A stretch of DNA of 64,000 nucleotides from Bacteriovoracales bacterium (GTDB taxonomy: Bacteria; Bdellovibrionota; Bacteriovoracia; Bacteriovoracales; Bacteriovoracaceae). Under the pieces are notes generated by a model, which did no database searches, had not been told where the DNA came from, and saw nothing but the letters and a program-made list of their open reading frames with translations. Both the position numbers and the translations under genes were made by a program. Position 1 is the stretch's first letter. Each line of letters begins with the position of its first letter. The stretch covers positions 1 to 64,000 of the forward strand of contig JAOMEV010000005.1 in the NCBI GenBank assembly GCA_028346125.1, read 5' to 3'. Positions 42,245 through 51,219 of this stretch are shown here, in pieces.

Positions 42245-42700
42245 CTATTTTTTCGGGTAACTTGCGAAAACTTTATTTTTTCCATCCCCAAAAGAAATAA
42301 CATCATAAGGATCTATTCTATTTTGGTATTCCATTCCAGGAGAGCCGTAGGGCATCCCCCCTACTGCGAGACCTTTAATCTTCATTTTTTGTTTAAGTAA
42401 CTTTTTTATTTCTGATGCAGGAACATGACCCTCAATCGTATAACCTCCAACTATGGCTGTATGACAAGATTGTAAATTAGCTGGCACCCCTCTTCCTTTC
42501 TTAATTGAAGAAAGGTTTAGTTTATCTATAACGTCCACTTCAAATCCATTTTTCTTAAGGTGATCTACCCATTTCATACAGCAACCACAAGTTGGTGATC
42601 TAAAAACCTTAACTTTTGGCAAGGCAAATGAATTATTCTGAAAAATATAAAGTAAGGCTGCAAAAATAACAGAGTATCCTAAAGGTTTTAAAATTTTCAT
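42245..42700 (-). CDS. DUF411-family metal-binding protein
   Basis: KVFRSPTCGCCMKWVDHLKKNGFEV ... VPANLQSCHTAIVGGYTIEGHVPASEIKKLL. Confidence 0.9.
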   Translation of the reverse strand: MKILKPLGYSVIFAALLYIFQNNSFALPKVKVFRSPTCGCCMKWVDHLKKNGFEVDVIDKLNLSSIKKGRGVPANLQSCHTAIVGGYTIEGHVPASEIKKLLKQKMKIKGLAVGGMPYGSPGMEYQNRIDPYDVISFGDGKNKVFASYPKK

Positions 42701-42774
42701 CCTCAGCTCCTTGAATACAACCATTATCCCCCCGTCGGTCATAAGGTCAAGGAAAGAAATTTTTTTGCCTCCAG

Positions 42775-42797
42775 AAGGAAAGGGCCTTAATGGCCCC
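42775..42797 (-). terminator. Rho-independent terminator after protease gene
   Basis: Minus strand GGGCC-ATTAA-GGCCC followed by TTTCCTT. Confidence 0.6.
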
Positions 42798-42802
42798 CCT
42801 CA

Positions 42803-43600
42803 TCAGAAATCGAACTCTGTTCTTAATTTAGAAATTATATCTTGCATAGTTGTTCCTGAGTTGTGACCAAAGTAGCTATCAGGAGTGCCATTTGTATGAA
42901 TAGCAACAATATCCAATGTTTCTTTATCTAAAACAGCAGCACCACTACTTCCCCCCTCGGTATCACAATCATATTGAATTCGATTCAATTCGTCGGATCT
43001 TTTATCAAGTAATACACATTCCTGGGACCATTCAAGAGGTCTTTTTCCAGGGTGAGAATAGATTGTTATCTCATTACCTTCAATGGCCCTATTGCTCAAT
43101 TTTAAAGGCAATTTTTCAACAGGTGCCTTATCAAGTTCAATAATCGCAAAATCTCTAAAGGCATTATTTTCTGCAGCTACAATTTTTTTACAACGCCCTT
43201 TTAAAAAGCCTGAAGACGCTCCTCGTACACCGAAGGAAACATCGTAAAATGAAAGGGGTCTACCTGAAATAGCATTACAGGAAATATTCTTTACAAAAGA
43301 AAAAGTAGCATCTCCATACCATGAAGATGCAGCTAAACAATGCCCAGCGGTAATCGCCAAGTTATCGCCAATATGTGTAACAGTACAACCTATTTCCATA
43401 CGCCCTATAGAATTTAAAAAATCAGAGGGCAATAATGAAGAGTGATTATTGGGGTTTTCAGGAACTTTAATTAAATCGTTATCCCTTATAATAGTTTTTG
43501 ATAAAATAGACTTTCCCTGCGAAGAGTAATCTACCTTCCTCCCACAACCTAAAATTAAAACAAAGCTAAAAAGTAACAGAGTCAATTTCCTTTCAATCAT
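42803..43600 (-). CDS. Trypsin/V8-like serine protease, lipoprotein
   Basis: Lipobox LILGC; AITAGHC (His), DFAIIELD (Asp), DTEGGSSGAAV (Ser). Confidence 0.88.
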   Translation of the reverse strand: MIERKLTLLLFSFVLILGCGRKVDYSSQGKSILSKTIIRDNDLIKVPENPNNHSSLLPSDFLNSIGRMEIGCTVTHIGDNLAITAGHCLAASSWYGDATFSFVKNISCNAISGRPLSFYDVSFGVRGASSGFLKGRCKKIVAAENNAFRDFAIIELDKAPVEKLPLKLSNRAIEGNEITIYSHPGKRPLEWSQECVLLDKRSDELNRIQYDCDTEGGSSGAAVLDKETLDIVAIHTNGTPDSYFGHNSGTTMQDIISKLRTEFDF

Positions 43601-43743
43601 TGTTTACCTCCATGCTGGTGATCCACCTTAAGATCATGTTTATTTTTATTGTAATTAGGAGGGATTCTCACCTTACCTTTCCTGACACCTTCAATTGGAA
43701 GCCCGTTTTGCCTTCTATGTAAGATAATTTTATTTATAAACAA
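43597..43743 (-). CDS. Putative small ORF overlapping protease start (ATGA)
   Basis: Frame reads ...FWVIVFIILFINKIILHRRQNGLPIEGVRKGKVRIPPNYNKNKHDLKVDHQHGGKQ*; start uncertain (TTG 43743 or non-canonical upstream). Confidence 0.35.
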   Translation of the reverse strand: MFINKIILHRRQNGLPIEGVRKGKVRIPPNYNKNKHDLKVDHQHGGKQ

Positions 43744-43851
43744 AATTATGAAAACAATGACCCAAAATGATACTGATTGTTTTTAATGAAAAGCCACTTA
43801 AATCCGATGACTTTAGGACCCTTATTTATAACACTCTAAAAAGGACGTGAA

Positions 43852-45228
43852 ATGAAAATTATTAAACTTATTCTCTTGTTATTTATTAATACTTCAATCG
43901 CGTCCTCTTCTGAATTTGTTAAATTATGCAAAAACAAAAACTCTCCAAAAGAAATAAAAAAGACCATAGGTTATTTAAAAAGAATGGTTCAAAAAACTTT
44001 CTCCGTTAAAAACGTATCTGTAAAAAGTGAGTACCACTTAGATTATGAGTTTCCACGTTATGAATTTGCTAAAAAAGAATTATACGATTACAACCGAGTG
44101 GAATCTTTTCTCATAAGCAGTTTCAACGATAATAGCATTTCATGTGAAAAAGTAAGAGAAAGGCTCGCCAAATCTAAAACCCTTGAAATGGCAACAGTCC
44201 CTCCAAATAAAATCGCCATGGATCGCCTTAAAAGAAAGACATGGACAATAAAAGGAATTACAGATATTTCTCCTCTGGCGGAGTTTACCAACTTAGAATA
44301 TATCCACATAGGCCAAAATAGCATTCGAAGCATAGACCCCCTAAAAGGAATGACTAAGTTAAAAGTTCTAAAAATGGGAAAAAATGATATTGAGGATGTA
44401 TCACCCTTAGCAAACCTTAAAGGGCTCCAGGTTTTAGAGCTTTTTGAAAATATGATAGAAGATATAACTCCGTTAAAGTCATTAAATAACCTTGAGTATT
44501 TAAGTGTTTTTGGGAATTACTTGGGAAGCCTCGTAAAGCACTCCAAAATGAGCTCAAGCAAAAAGAAGTCCCAAGAAAAAGAGAATCTTAAAACATTTAA
44601 TTCATTAACCAAACTTAAATTTCTTGGAGCCTCTGTTAATGGTTTTACTACAATAGAACATTTTAATGAAGCAAGAAACCTACGTTATCTCAATATGTCC
44701 AGCAACAGAATTAGCGATATAAGTAATCTTAAAAAAATGTCGAATTTAAAGTACCTCGTTTTAAAGAAAAATTACCTTACAACCATTGATTCAGTAAAAA
44801 ACTTAAGGCAATTAGTTTCACTTAAGCTATCTGGAGATAACAACCTTATCAAATGTTGGGCACCTCTTGCACCTTTAGCAAAGATAACAAAAAGTGCTTA
44901 CTTTTCTATAAATCACAAGATTGGAGGTGTTGCTAATAGAAAAGTAGATGGCCTTGACAAAGGTGATGAATATACCTGTATTAAATGTCCTCGAAGAGGA
45001 AAAATTCGATCTCAGCTTATAAAAAATCATTGTCGAGGTATTGGTAAGTACAGCCAATATTTTTGTGAAGAACGCCCCTTCGATTTTTGCATTCAAAGAA
45101 ATTGTAATAGCGCATGTAAAAAAGCTCCCATGAATAAAAAGGGTCTTTGTCGTAAAAAGTGCCGTAAAGACCGCAAAGGAGATGTTTTTAAAATGTGTAA
45201 AAAAGGCTTTAAGCAAGAATGTAAATAA
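43852..45228 (+). CDS. Secreted leucine-rich repeat protein with Cys-rich C-terminus
   Basis: Internalin-type LRRs (ITDISPLAEFTNLEYIHIGQNSIRSIDPLKGMTKLKVL...); ~15 Cys in last ~90 aa. Confidence 0.82.
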   Translation: MKIIKLILLLFINTSIASSSEFVKLCKNKNSPKEIKKTIGYLKRMVQKTFSVKNVSVKSEYHLDYEFPRYEFAKKELYDYNRVESFLISSFNDNSISCEKVRERLAKSKTLEMATVPPNKIAMDRLKRKTWTIKGITDISPLAEFTNLEYIHIGQNSIRSIDPLKGMTKLKVLKMGKNDIEDVSPLANLKGLQVLELFENMIEDITPLKSLNNLEYLSVFGNYLGSLVKHSKMSSSKKKSQEKENLKTFNSLTKLKFLGASVNGFTTIEHFNEARNLRYLNMSSNRISDISNLKKMSNLKYLVLKKNYLTTIDSVKNLRQLVSLKLSGDNNLIKCWAPLAPLAKITKSAYFSINHKIGGVANRKVDGLDKGDEYTCIKCPRRGKIRSQLIKNHCRGIGKYSQYFCEERPFDFCIQRNCNSACKKAPMNKKGLCRKKCRKDRKGDVFKMCKKGFKQECK

Positions 45229-45247
45229 AAACCAGGAACTATTTTTT

Positions 45248-45655
45248 ATGGAACAATTTATCTCACCTCTTATTGGAGGAATTCTTATAGGTCTCTCAAG
45301 CACTTTAATGTTAGGAGGCCTTGGAAAAATTACCGGGATTAGCGGAATCCTTGGTAACGCATTAGAAAAAAATAAAGAAAATAATTGGCGGTATACTTTT
45401 CTTTCAGGATTAATTTTTGGAGGAATAATTTTAAAAATACTATCCCCTCAATTATTTTCCTACCAATTTCCCTTTCAATATAGTGAGGCCATTGCAGCAG
45501 GTATTCTCGTGGGCTTCGGAACACAACTTGGTAATGGATGCACAAGTGGTCACGGTGTCTGCGGAATTCCCCGTCTTGCCAAAAGATCTATTGTCGCCAC
45601 TTGTATTTTTATGGCCGCCGGTATTCTTACGATCATTATAAAGGGGGCCCTATGA
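45248..45655 (+). CDS. YeeE/YedE-family (DUF395) membrane protein, first half
   Basis: GILVGFGTQLGNGCTSGHGVCGIPRLAKRS. Confidence 0.9.
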   Translation: MEQFISPLIGGILIGLSSTLMLGGLGKITGISGILGNALEKNKENNWRYTFLSGLIFGGIILKILSPQLFSYQFPFQYSEAIAAGILVGFGTQLGNGCTSGHGVCGIPRLAKRSIVATCIFMAAGILTIIIKGAL

Positions 45656-46068
45656 AAACCTTTATAATTAGTTTTATTTCAGGAATCATATTTGCCATAG
45701 GTCTTGTTATTTCAGGAATGACAAACCCCCAAAAAGTGATAGGTTTTTTGGATATATTGGGAAATTGGGACCCCTCCCTAGCTTTTGTTATGGGAGGAGC
45801 CGTTTGCTTTAATTTAGTTACCTTTTACTTTATAAGAAAAAGAAAATCTCCTCTTTACGAAGCTCAGTTTGATTATCCTCTTAAAAAAGTAATTGATATG
45901 CCCCTTGTTCTTGGTGCTATCATTTTTGGTGTTGGCTGGGCCATTATGGGCGCTTGTCCAGGTCCGGCCCTTGTAAATATTGTCACTCTGAACTCGAACG
46001 CCCTCATATTTGTTGTAAGTTTTCTCGGAGGAGTTTTTATCTATAAAGGATTCAAGACTAAATTTTAA
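45652..46068 (+). CDS. YeeE/YedE-family (DUF395) membrane protein, second half
   Basis: GLVISGMTNPQKVIGFLDILGNWDPSLAFVMGGA; GWAIMGACPGPALVNI; start overlaps previous stop (ATGA). Confidence 0.92.
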   Translation: MKTFIISFISGIIFAIGLVISGMTNPQKVIGFLDILGNWDPSLAFVMGGAVCFNLVTFYFIRKRKSPLYEAQFDYPLKKVIDMPLVLGAIIFGVGWAIMGACPGPALVNIVTLNSNALIFVVSFLGGVFIYKGFKTKF

Positions 46069-46088
46069 AATTTTTCGTATACCAGACG

Positions 46089-46320
46089 TTACTTAAGTTT
46101 AAAATTTAGGCAAGTATCATCCATTGTGTAGCTGTAATTTAAACAAATCACTCATTTACCCTTATAACGCCCCTTTTGAGCTATTTGAGAATAAAATGAA
46201 CAAGAATGAATCCCTGAATCAGGAACTTCTTTTAGTTGGTATAGTGACAAGCAAACTTCCTGGGCCATTCATCGAACCAGTTGTCCTTTAATCTTTAACT
46301 CTTCCTTATTTAAGGAACGC
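46089..46320 (-). pseudogene. Decayed tandem paralogue of 46362..46817
   Basis: KEELKIKGQLVR*MAQEVCLSLYQLKEVPDSGIHSCSFYSQIAQKGRYKGK*VICLNYSYTMDDTC aligns with GELTTKLQIVRRRAQEKCQGVVITDRYPDNGISQCLFYSHIATKGRHKGKRIICVN...MDGPC. Confidence 0.85.
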
Positions 46321-46361
46321 AAAGGACCTTGGATATGCCCGGTCTTACCATAATGGCACTT

Positions 46362-46817
46362 TTAAAGTGCTTTATTACTTTTAACAACAAATTTTTTGGG
46401 TTTTGGAGTTGATCTAGTTTTTCTTTTTTCACTAGTTTTCTTCGGAGCTGGTTTAAGTGCATAATTATGGCAAGGCCCATCCATTTCATATTTTGTTCCA
46501 GGACAGGCGTGGTTAACACAAATAATTCTTTTACCCTTATGACGGCCTTTTGTAGCTATGTGTGAATAAAATAAACATTGGCTAATTCCATTATCAGGAT
46601 ATCTATCTGTTATAACGACTCCCTGGCATTTTTCTTGGGCCCTCCTTCGAACTATTTGAAGTTTAGTTGTTAATTCACCCTTGGGAATTTTGTATAAAAA
46701 ATCTTTAACATAAACACCTTTTCCATAAACACAAGTATCATGTTTTTTATAAGTTCTACCAAATCCCTGAATAGAGCAATTTAAGAAAAATAAAATAATT
46801 AAAATCTTAACTTTCAT
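46362..46817 (-). CDS. Secreted Cys-containing hypothetical protein
   Basis: Signal peptide; lysine-rich tail; supported as real by the decayed paralogue downstream. Confidence 0.65.
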   Translation of the reverse strand: MKVKILIILFFLNCSIQGFGRTYKKHDTCVYGKGVYVKDFLYKIPKGELTTKLQIVRRRAQEKCQGVVITDRYPDNGISQCLFYSHIATKGRHKGKRIICVNHACPGTKYEMDGPCHNYALKPAPKKTSEKRKTRSTPKPKKFVVKSNKAL

Positions 46818-46880
46818 AATTTTTCCTTAATCTATATAAAATGCAAAAACATAAAGAGATAGTGGTTACTCACTTTGTAT

Positions 46881-47756
46881 TCAAGTTTTTAGACGGCCCA
46901 TTTTTCCCGAATTGTAATCTTCAATGGCCTGTAATATTTCTTCTTTTGTATTCATTACAAAAGGCCCATAAGAAAAAACAGGCTCATCAATAGGTTCTCC
47001 ACTAAGAACTAGAACTTTGGCTTTTTTATCGCCAGCTCTTAAATCAATTCTATGACCTTCTTTTTCAAAAACAATAATATCCTTTTCATTAGCTTTTTCA
47101 TTTTGACAGGATACTTGGCCCCTAAGAACAAAAATTAGGGTATTTGTTTTATCCTCTAATGAAATCGAGCAATCTTTATTTTTTTCAATTTCCATATCAA
47201 AAATAGTTATTTTAGTATGAGTTTCACATGGCCCTTTTTTCCCTTCGAAAAATCCAGCTATCAAACGCGCCTTAGAAGAATCATTGATTTCAACTCTTGG
47301 GAATTCCTTATCCTTTACTCCCTGATAACGGTGAGGCCCCATTTTATCTTTTTTAGGAAGGTTTACCCACAGCTGAACCATTTCAACTTCTCCACCTTTA
47401 CGAGTAAACTCCTTCGAATGAAACTCCTCATGAACCAAACCTTTAGCGGCCGTCATCCACTGGACATCTCCTGGCCCTATTTTTCCACCGCCTCCTCCTG
47501 AATCACGATGGTCTATTTCTCCAGAGTAAACGAAGGTGACCGTTTCAAAACCTCTATGAGGATGTTCACCAACGCCCTTTTTTTCATCACTAGGAGGAAA
47601 GTCCTTTGGAGGAGCATAATCCATTAAAATAAAAGGTGAAATGCATGTGCTAAATTCAAGCAAAGGATGAAAAATAGTATGGACTCTAAAACCATTACCA
47701 ACCCAGTGTTCTTCAACAGGCCCTTGTATAAATTTAATTTTTTTATTCTCTTCCAT
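46881..47756 (-). CDS. Pirin family protein
   Basis: PHRGFETVTFVYSGEIDHRDSGGGGGKIGPGDVQWMTAAKGLVHEE. Confidence 0.95.
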   Translation of the reverse strand: MEENKKIKFIQGPVEEHWVGNGFRVHTIFHPLLEFSTCISPFILMDYAPPKDFPPSDEKKGVGEHPHRGFETVTFVYSGEIDHRDSGGGGGKIGPGDVQWMTAAKGLVHEEFHSKEFTRKGGEVEMVQLWVNLPKKDKMGPHRYQGVKDKEFPRVEINDSSKARLIAGFFEGKKGPCETHTKITIFDMEIEKNKDCSISLEDKTNTLIFVLRGQVSCQNEKANEKDIIVFEKEGHRIDLRAGDKKAKVLVLSGEPIDEPVFSYGPFVMNTKEEILQAIEDYNSGKMGRLKT

Positions 47757-47778
47757 CTTTATGACCTATTCTCATATC

Positions 47779-48708
47779 TTAAAATATGTCTTCCGGGCCC
47801 AGGGGGATAATTCTTTTTGGATTAATAATTTCATGACTATAGTAGTAATGCCTCTTTATATGATCGAAGTTAGTTGTTTCACAAATCGCCCTAACTTTAT
47901 AGAGTTCCAAGGTATACCGGGAAAGGTTTTTGTAATCCTTAATTCTTCTTATGTTGCATTTAAAATGCGTAAAATAAACAAGGTCAAATCTTAAAAGAGT
48001 CGGTATAAGCCTTAGATCAGCTTCTGTAATTTCTTCACCCAAAAGAAATTTTTGCCCTTCAAGCCTTAGTTCTAGATGATCTAAGTTCTTAAATAGTTTT
48101 GTCACTGCCTCATCATAAGAATTTTGGTTTTGAGCAAAACCACATAGGTAAACACCATTATTTATATTTTCATAAATAAGTTCATTAAGCTCATCAATCT
48201 CATTTTTTAATTTTTCAGGATAATAATCTACCTTATTCTTAGTTAATTCATTAAAGGCCTCATTGAAAATACGAATAATTTCAGAAGACTCATTATTGAC
48301 AATAGTTTCTGTTTTTTTATCCCAAAGAACAGGTACAGTTACACTTGTTGAAATATCTTTTTGTGCTTTCTGATAAAGCTGATGAAGGAAACTCAAACCA
48401 TAAAGGTCATCACCTCCATTTCCATCCTTATATTTTTCAAAAGTCCAGCCAAATTCAAGCATATCAGGATGAACAGCACTAAAGCTTATATGATCATTTA
48501 AACCCTTAAGATGTCTATATATCATCGTTCTATGCGCCCATGGACAAGCATATGATATGTATAGGTGATAACGACCACTTTCGACTGGGTAAGGAGATTT
48601 ATGGCCAATGATCTTTCGAAAAGTTCTAGGGACTCTGTCGTAACGACCTTCATTATCACTAGTTACTATAGAAGTTTTAACCCACTTTCCATCAACTAAC
48701 CTTCCCAT
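47779..48708 (-). CDS. Glutathione S-transferase, Xi-class / glutathionyl-hydroquinone reductase-like
   Basis: GRYHLYISYACPWAHRTMIYRHLKGL; DLRLIPTLLRFD. Confidence 0.92.
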   Translation of the reverse strand: MGRLVDGKWVKTSIVTSDNEGRYDRVPRTFRKIIGHKSPYPVESGRYHLYISYACPWAHRTMIYRHLKGLNDHISFSAVHPDMLEFGWTFEKYKDGNGGDDLYGLSFLHQLYQKAQKDISTSVTVPVLWDKKTETIVNNESSEIIRIFNEAFNELTKNKVDYYPEKLKNEIDELNELIYENINNGVYLCGFAQNQNSYDEAVTKLFKNLDHLELRLEGQKFLLGEEITEADLRLIPTLLRFDLVYFTHFKCNIRRIKDYKNLSRYTLELYKVRAICETTNFDHIKRHYYYSHEIINPKRIIPLGPEDIF

Positions 48709-48716
48709 GGTTATCC

Positions 48717-49217
48717 TTAATCTTTATCCTGAACGACTTGCGTTCCAGTGATCATATCATGAAGGGCCCTCTTATCACTTCGCAAACCCGCCATTATAAA
48801 ACCTATAAACAAAATGATCGTGGATATAATTTTACAGAAATATTCTCTTAAAAATGCCCTCCAATAACCTATGTATTCCCTCGTTTCATTATCAACAACT
48901 TTCAAACTAAAAATAAGTTTTCCTGGCGATCCCCCTTTATTGCTATAAAACCAACCAAAATAAAAAAAGGATATAAATGCCGAAATTATAAGACCAAAAA
49001 TACTTTGAAAAACTATGAGCTCCTTTGGGTCTTTAGGCAATTCTACAATATTTCCGGGAAACCCCAATTTTCCTAAAAGCTGCCCAACAACATTAGAGAG
49101 CAGCATTAAAATAAGGCTATCTATAACAACAGCTACTAACCTTACCCAAAACCCCGCAGGAGAAGTAGCCTTAGGGCCTGCTTTTGAAGAAGGGTTTTCT
49201 TCTTTTTCATCAACCAC
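48717..49217 (-). CDS. RDD family membrane protein
   Basis: GFWVRLVAVVIDSLIL; GGSPGKLIFSLKVVD; three TMs. Confidence 0.88.
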   Translation of the reverse strand: MVDEKEENPSSKAGPKATSPAGFWVRLVAVVIDSLILMLLSNVVGQLLGKLGFPGNIVELPKDPKELIVFQSIFGLIISAFISFFYFGWFYSNKGGSPGKLIFSLKVVDNETREYIGYWRAFLREYFCKIISTIILFIGFIMAGLRSDKRALHDMITGTQVVQDKD

Positions 49218-49362
49218 TTTTTACTCCATGGAACTAAAACCTAGGTTATTCCCTTATCTTATCGGTAATGAAAAGAAGTGTTTTAGAAATCATGAAAGAA
49301 CTGAGAAAGGCCTTCCTTTTTAAACCAGTATTTATATCGATTTACCTAGAAAAAATGGCCTT

Positions 49363-49459
49363 TGACTCATGGTCAGAATACCTTGTTTTGACTGACCTCG
49401 AGTCATAAATACAGAACTCTTCCATCCTAGAAAGTAGTTTGCAAATTGACCAGGAGTCA
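49363..49459. promoter_or_regulatory. Three 13-bp palindromic operator-like sites upstream of tetR gene
   Basis: TGACTCATGGTCA (49363-49375), TGACCTCGAGTCA (49393-49405), TGACCAGGAGTCA (49447-49459). Confidence 0.6.
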
Positions 49460-49561
49460 TTAGGAGGGTCAAGTCTTCCCCCTAAAATAATGCGACGCTT
49501 AATTTTAAGCTAATAGACAACTCTACTAGAATTAAACTCGACCAAAAAAATAGGGTAAACA

Positions 49562-50158
49562 ATGTCTAAAGAAAGTAAAAAAGAACTTATCAAAAAAAAA
49601 TCCTATGAGCTTTTTCTTTCAGGAAATTTCCAATTTGCTAGCGTAAATGAAATTGTGAAGGTCTGCGAAGTTGCGAAAGGAACTTACTATAATTACTACC
49701 AATCCAAAGATGAAGTTTATCTCGATATTCTGCAGGATCATTTGAAAAAATGGTTTGATCAAACCTTAATAAAAATTTCTAAGGAGTTTAGGAAAGAAAA
49801 CATTGTTCCACTTCTTATAGAAGGACTTTTTGATGATGAAATATTTCTTCACCTTTTAAGTAAAACTCAACTAACTGAAGGTGAAAATATTGAAAAGCAA
49901 AAACTAATAGACTTTAAAAAAGATTTTTTTTCGATGGTAGATGTCCTCTCTGACGTCTTATCTTTAAAGCTAAAAATTGAAAAAAAAGAAACATTTCACC
50001 TCTTCATGCAAACCTATTCTCTCATCATCGGAATATGGCACACTTCAAAAGTTCCCTACAGCCTTGAGGGCGATGCGTCAAAGATAGGTTCCCTCTACCT
50101 CAACTTTAAAGAAGACCTTACCCACATGACCATGAAAATTTGGCAAAACAACTCATAA
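49562..50158 (+). CDS. TetR family transcriptional regulator
   Basis: N-terminal HTH: FASVNEIVKVCEVAKGTYYNYYQSKDEVYLDIL. Confidence 0.93.
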   Translation: MSKESKKELIKKKSYELFLSGNFQFASVNEIVKVCEVAKGTYYNYYQSKDEVYLDILQDHLKKWFDQTLIKISKEFRKENIVPLLIEGLFDDEIFLHLLSKTQLTEGENIEKQKLIDFKKDFFSMVDVLSDVLSLKLKIEKKETFHLFMQTYSLIIGIWHTSKVPYSLEGDASKIGSLYLNFKEDLTHMTMKIWQNNS

Positions 50159-50226
50159 GGCCCTTCCCCCGCTCCTTTCTTTAGGTTATATCAAAAAAAT
50201 TAATTCAACTAACTTGGAGAAAAAAC

Positions 50227-51219
50227 TTGAGTAGAAAGTCTTTATTAATTTTATTTACAGGATTATTAATTTCAAATTACTCCATAAGTTCAGAAACTGA
50301 CCAGTATTTGGCCCTAAACAAAGCTATTGGAGACTCAACAACCAAAATCAACGATATCCTTAAAGTAAAACTGAACAATGCTATATTGAAGGCCAATAGA
50401 AGGAATCGCTCTTGTTACAAGCTGACTAAAACATTTATGAAAGAAATCAGCCTTGGGAAAAAAACACTGATGGACGTACCTCTACGTAATAATCAAGAAA
50501 TTGATCAGATTCCTTATCATGGTTCAAATAAAGAACTCTTCTACGACGACTCTATCTTTTACGGCATTAAAAGATTTGATTTTGGAAACGGTGACAACCG
50601 TTATTTATCCCCAACTTTTGAAATTAATGGTGTGAGACTTGGAGGGGATAAAATTTCTCACATAAGCTATATTGGTTACAGTTATTACGTAACATTCTAC
50701 TACTATTTTAAATACTTCAAAAAGAAATTCCCATTAAAACTTGCCAAAAGAAAGGCCATTGAAAAGGCCATCAATTTTGGCATTTTCCAAGAAAATTCAA
50801 TAACAGGGAAAAGCCTTCTTGTTGCAGGACTCTTCTCATATGCCGATATGGAGGCCAATTATCAAGGTCTACGGCTTTATTATAATATTTGTCAAAGCAC
50901 CAAACCATATGTGAAAAAAGAAAATGGCAAATGGTCTCTTCAAAAAGACATCGATATAAGGTCTTATATTACTCCTGAATTGGATGAGACCTATTACCCT
51001 AATTATTTTTTGAGTCCCTTCTGGAAAATAGTTAGAGTAAACCTAAAAAAATACTGTAATAAAAGCAGCTTTATGGCACTCCAGGAAAGGTGGCGTTACT
51101 ACTCAACTTTTAAAAAGAAATCATTCTCCTATCATTATCTAAGCAATAAAATTAAAAAAGGCGAGCTGGAAGACCCTTCTCCTTTTACCTTAGAAAATGC
51201 ATGTTTTCAGACAAAATAA
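50227..51219 (+). CDS. Secreted hypothetical protein
   Basis: TTG start, signal peptide, no confident family. Confidence 0.6.
   Translation: MSRKSLLILFTGLLISNYSISSETDQYLALNKAIGDSTTKINDILKVKLNNAILKANRRNRSCYKLTKTFMKEISLGKKTLMDVPLRNNQEIDQIPYHGSNKELFYDDSIFYGIKRFDFGNGDNRYLSPTFEINGVRLGGDKISHISYIGYSYYVTFYYYFKYFKKKFPLKLAKRKAIEKAINFGIFQENSITGKSLLVAGLFSYADMEANYQGLRLYYNICQSTKPYVKKENGKWSLQKDIDIRSYITPELDETYYPNYFLSPFWKIVRVNLKKYCNKSSFMALQERWRYYSTFKKKSFSYHYLSNKIKKGELEDPSPFTLENACFQTK

Noticed and set aside
46310-46519. 69-aa minus ORF overlapping the 3' end of 46362-46817
   Set aside because: Out-of-frame with the gene supported by its paralogous pseudogene.
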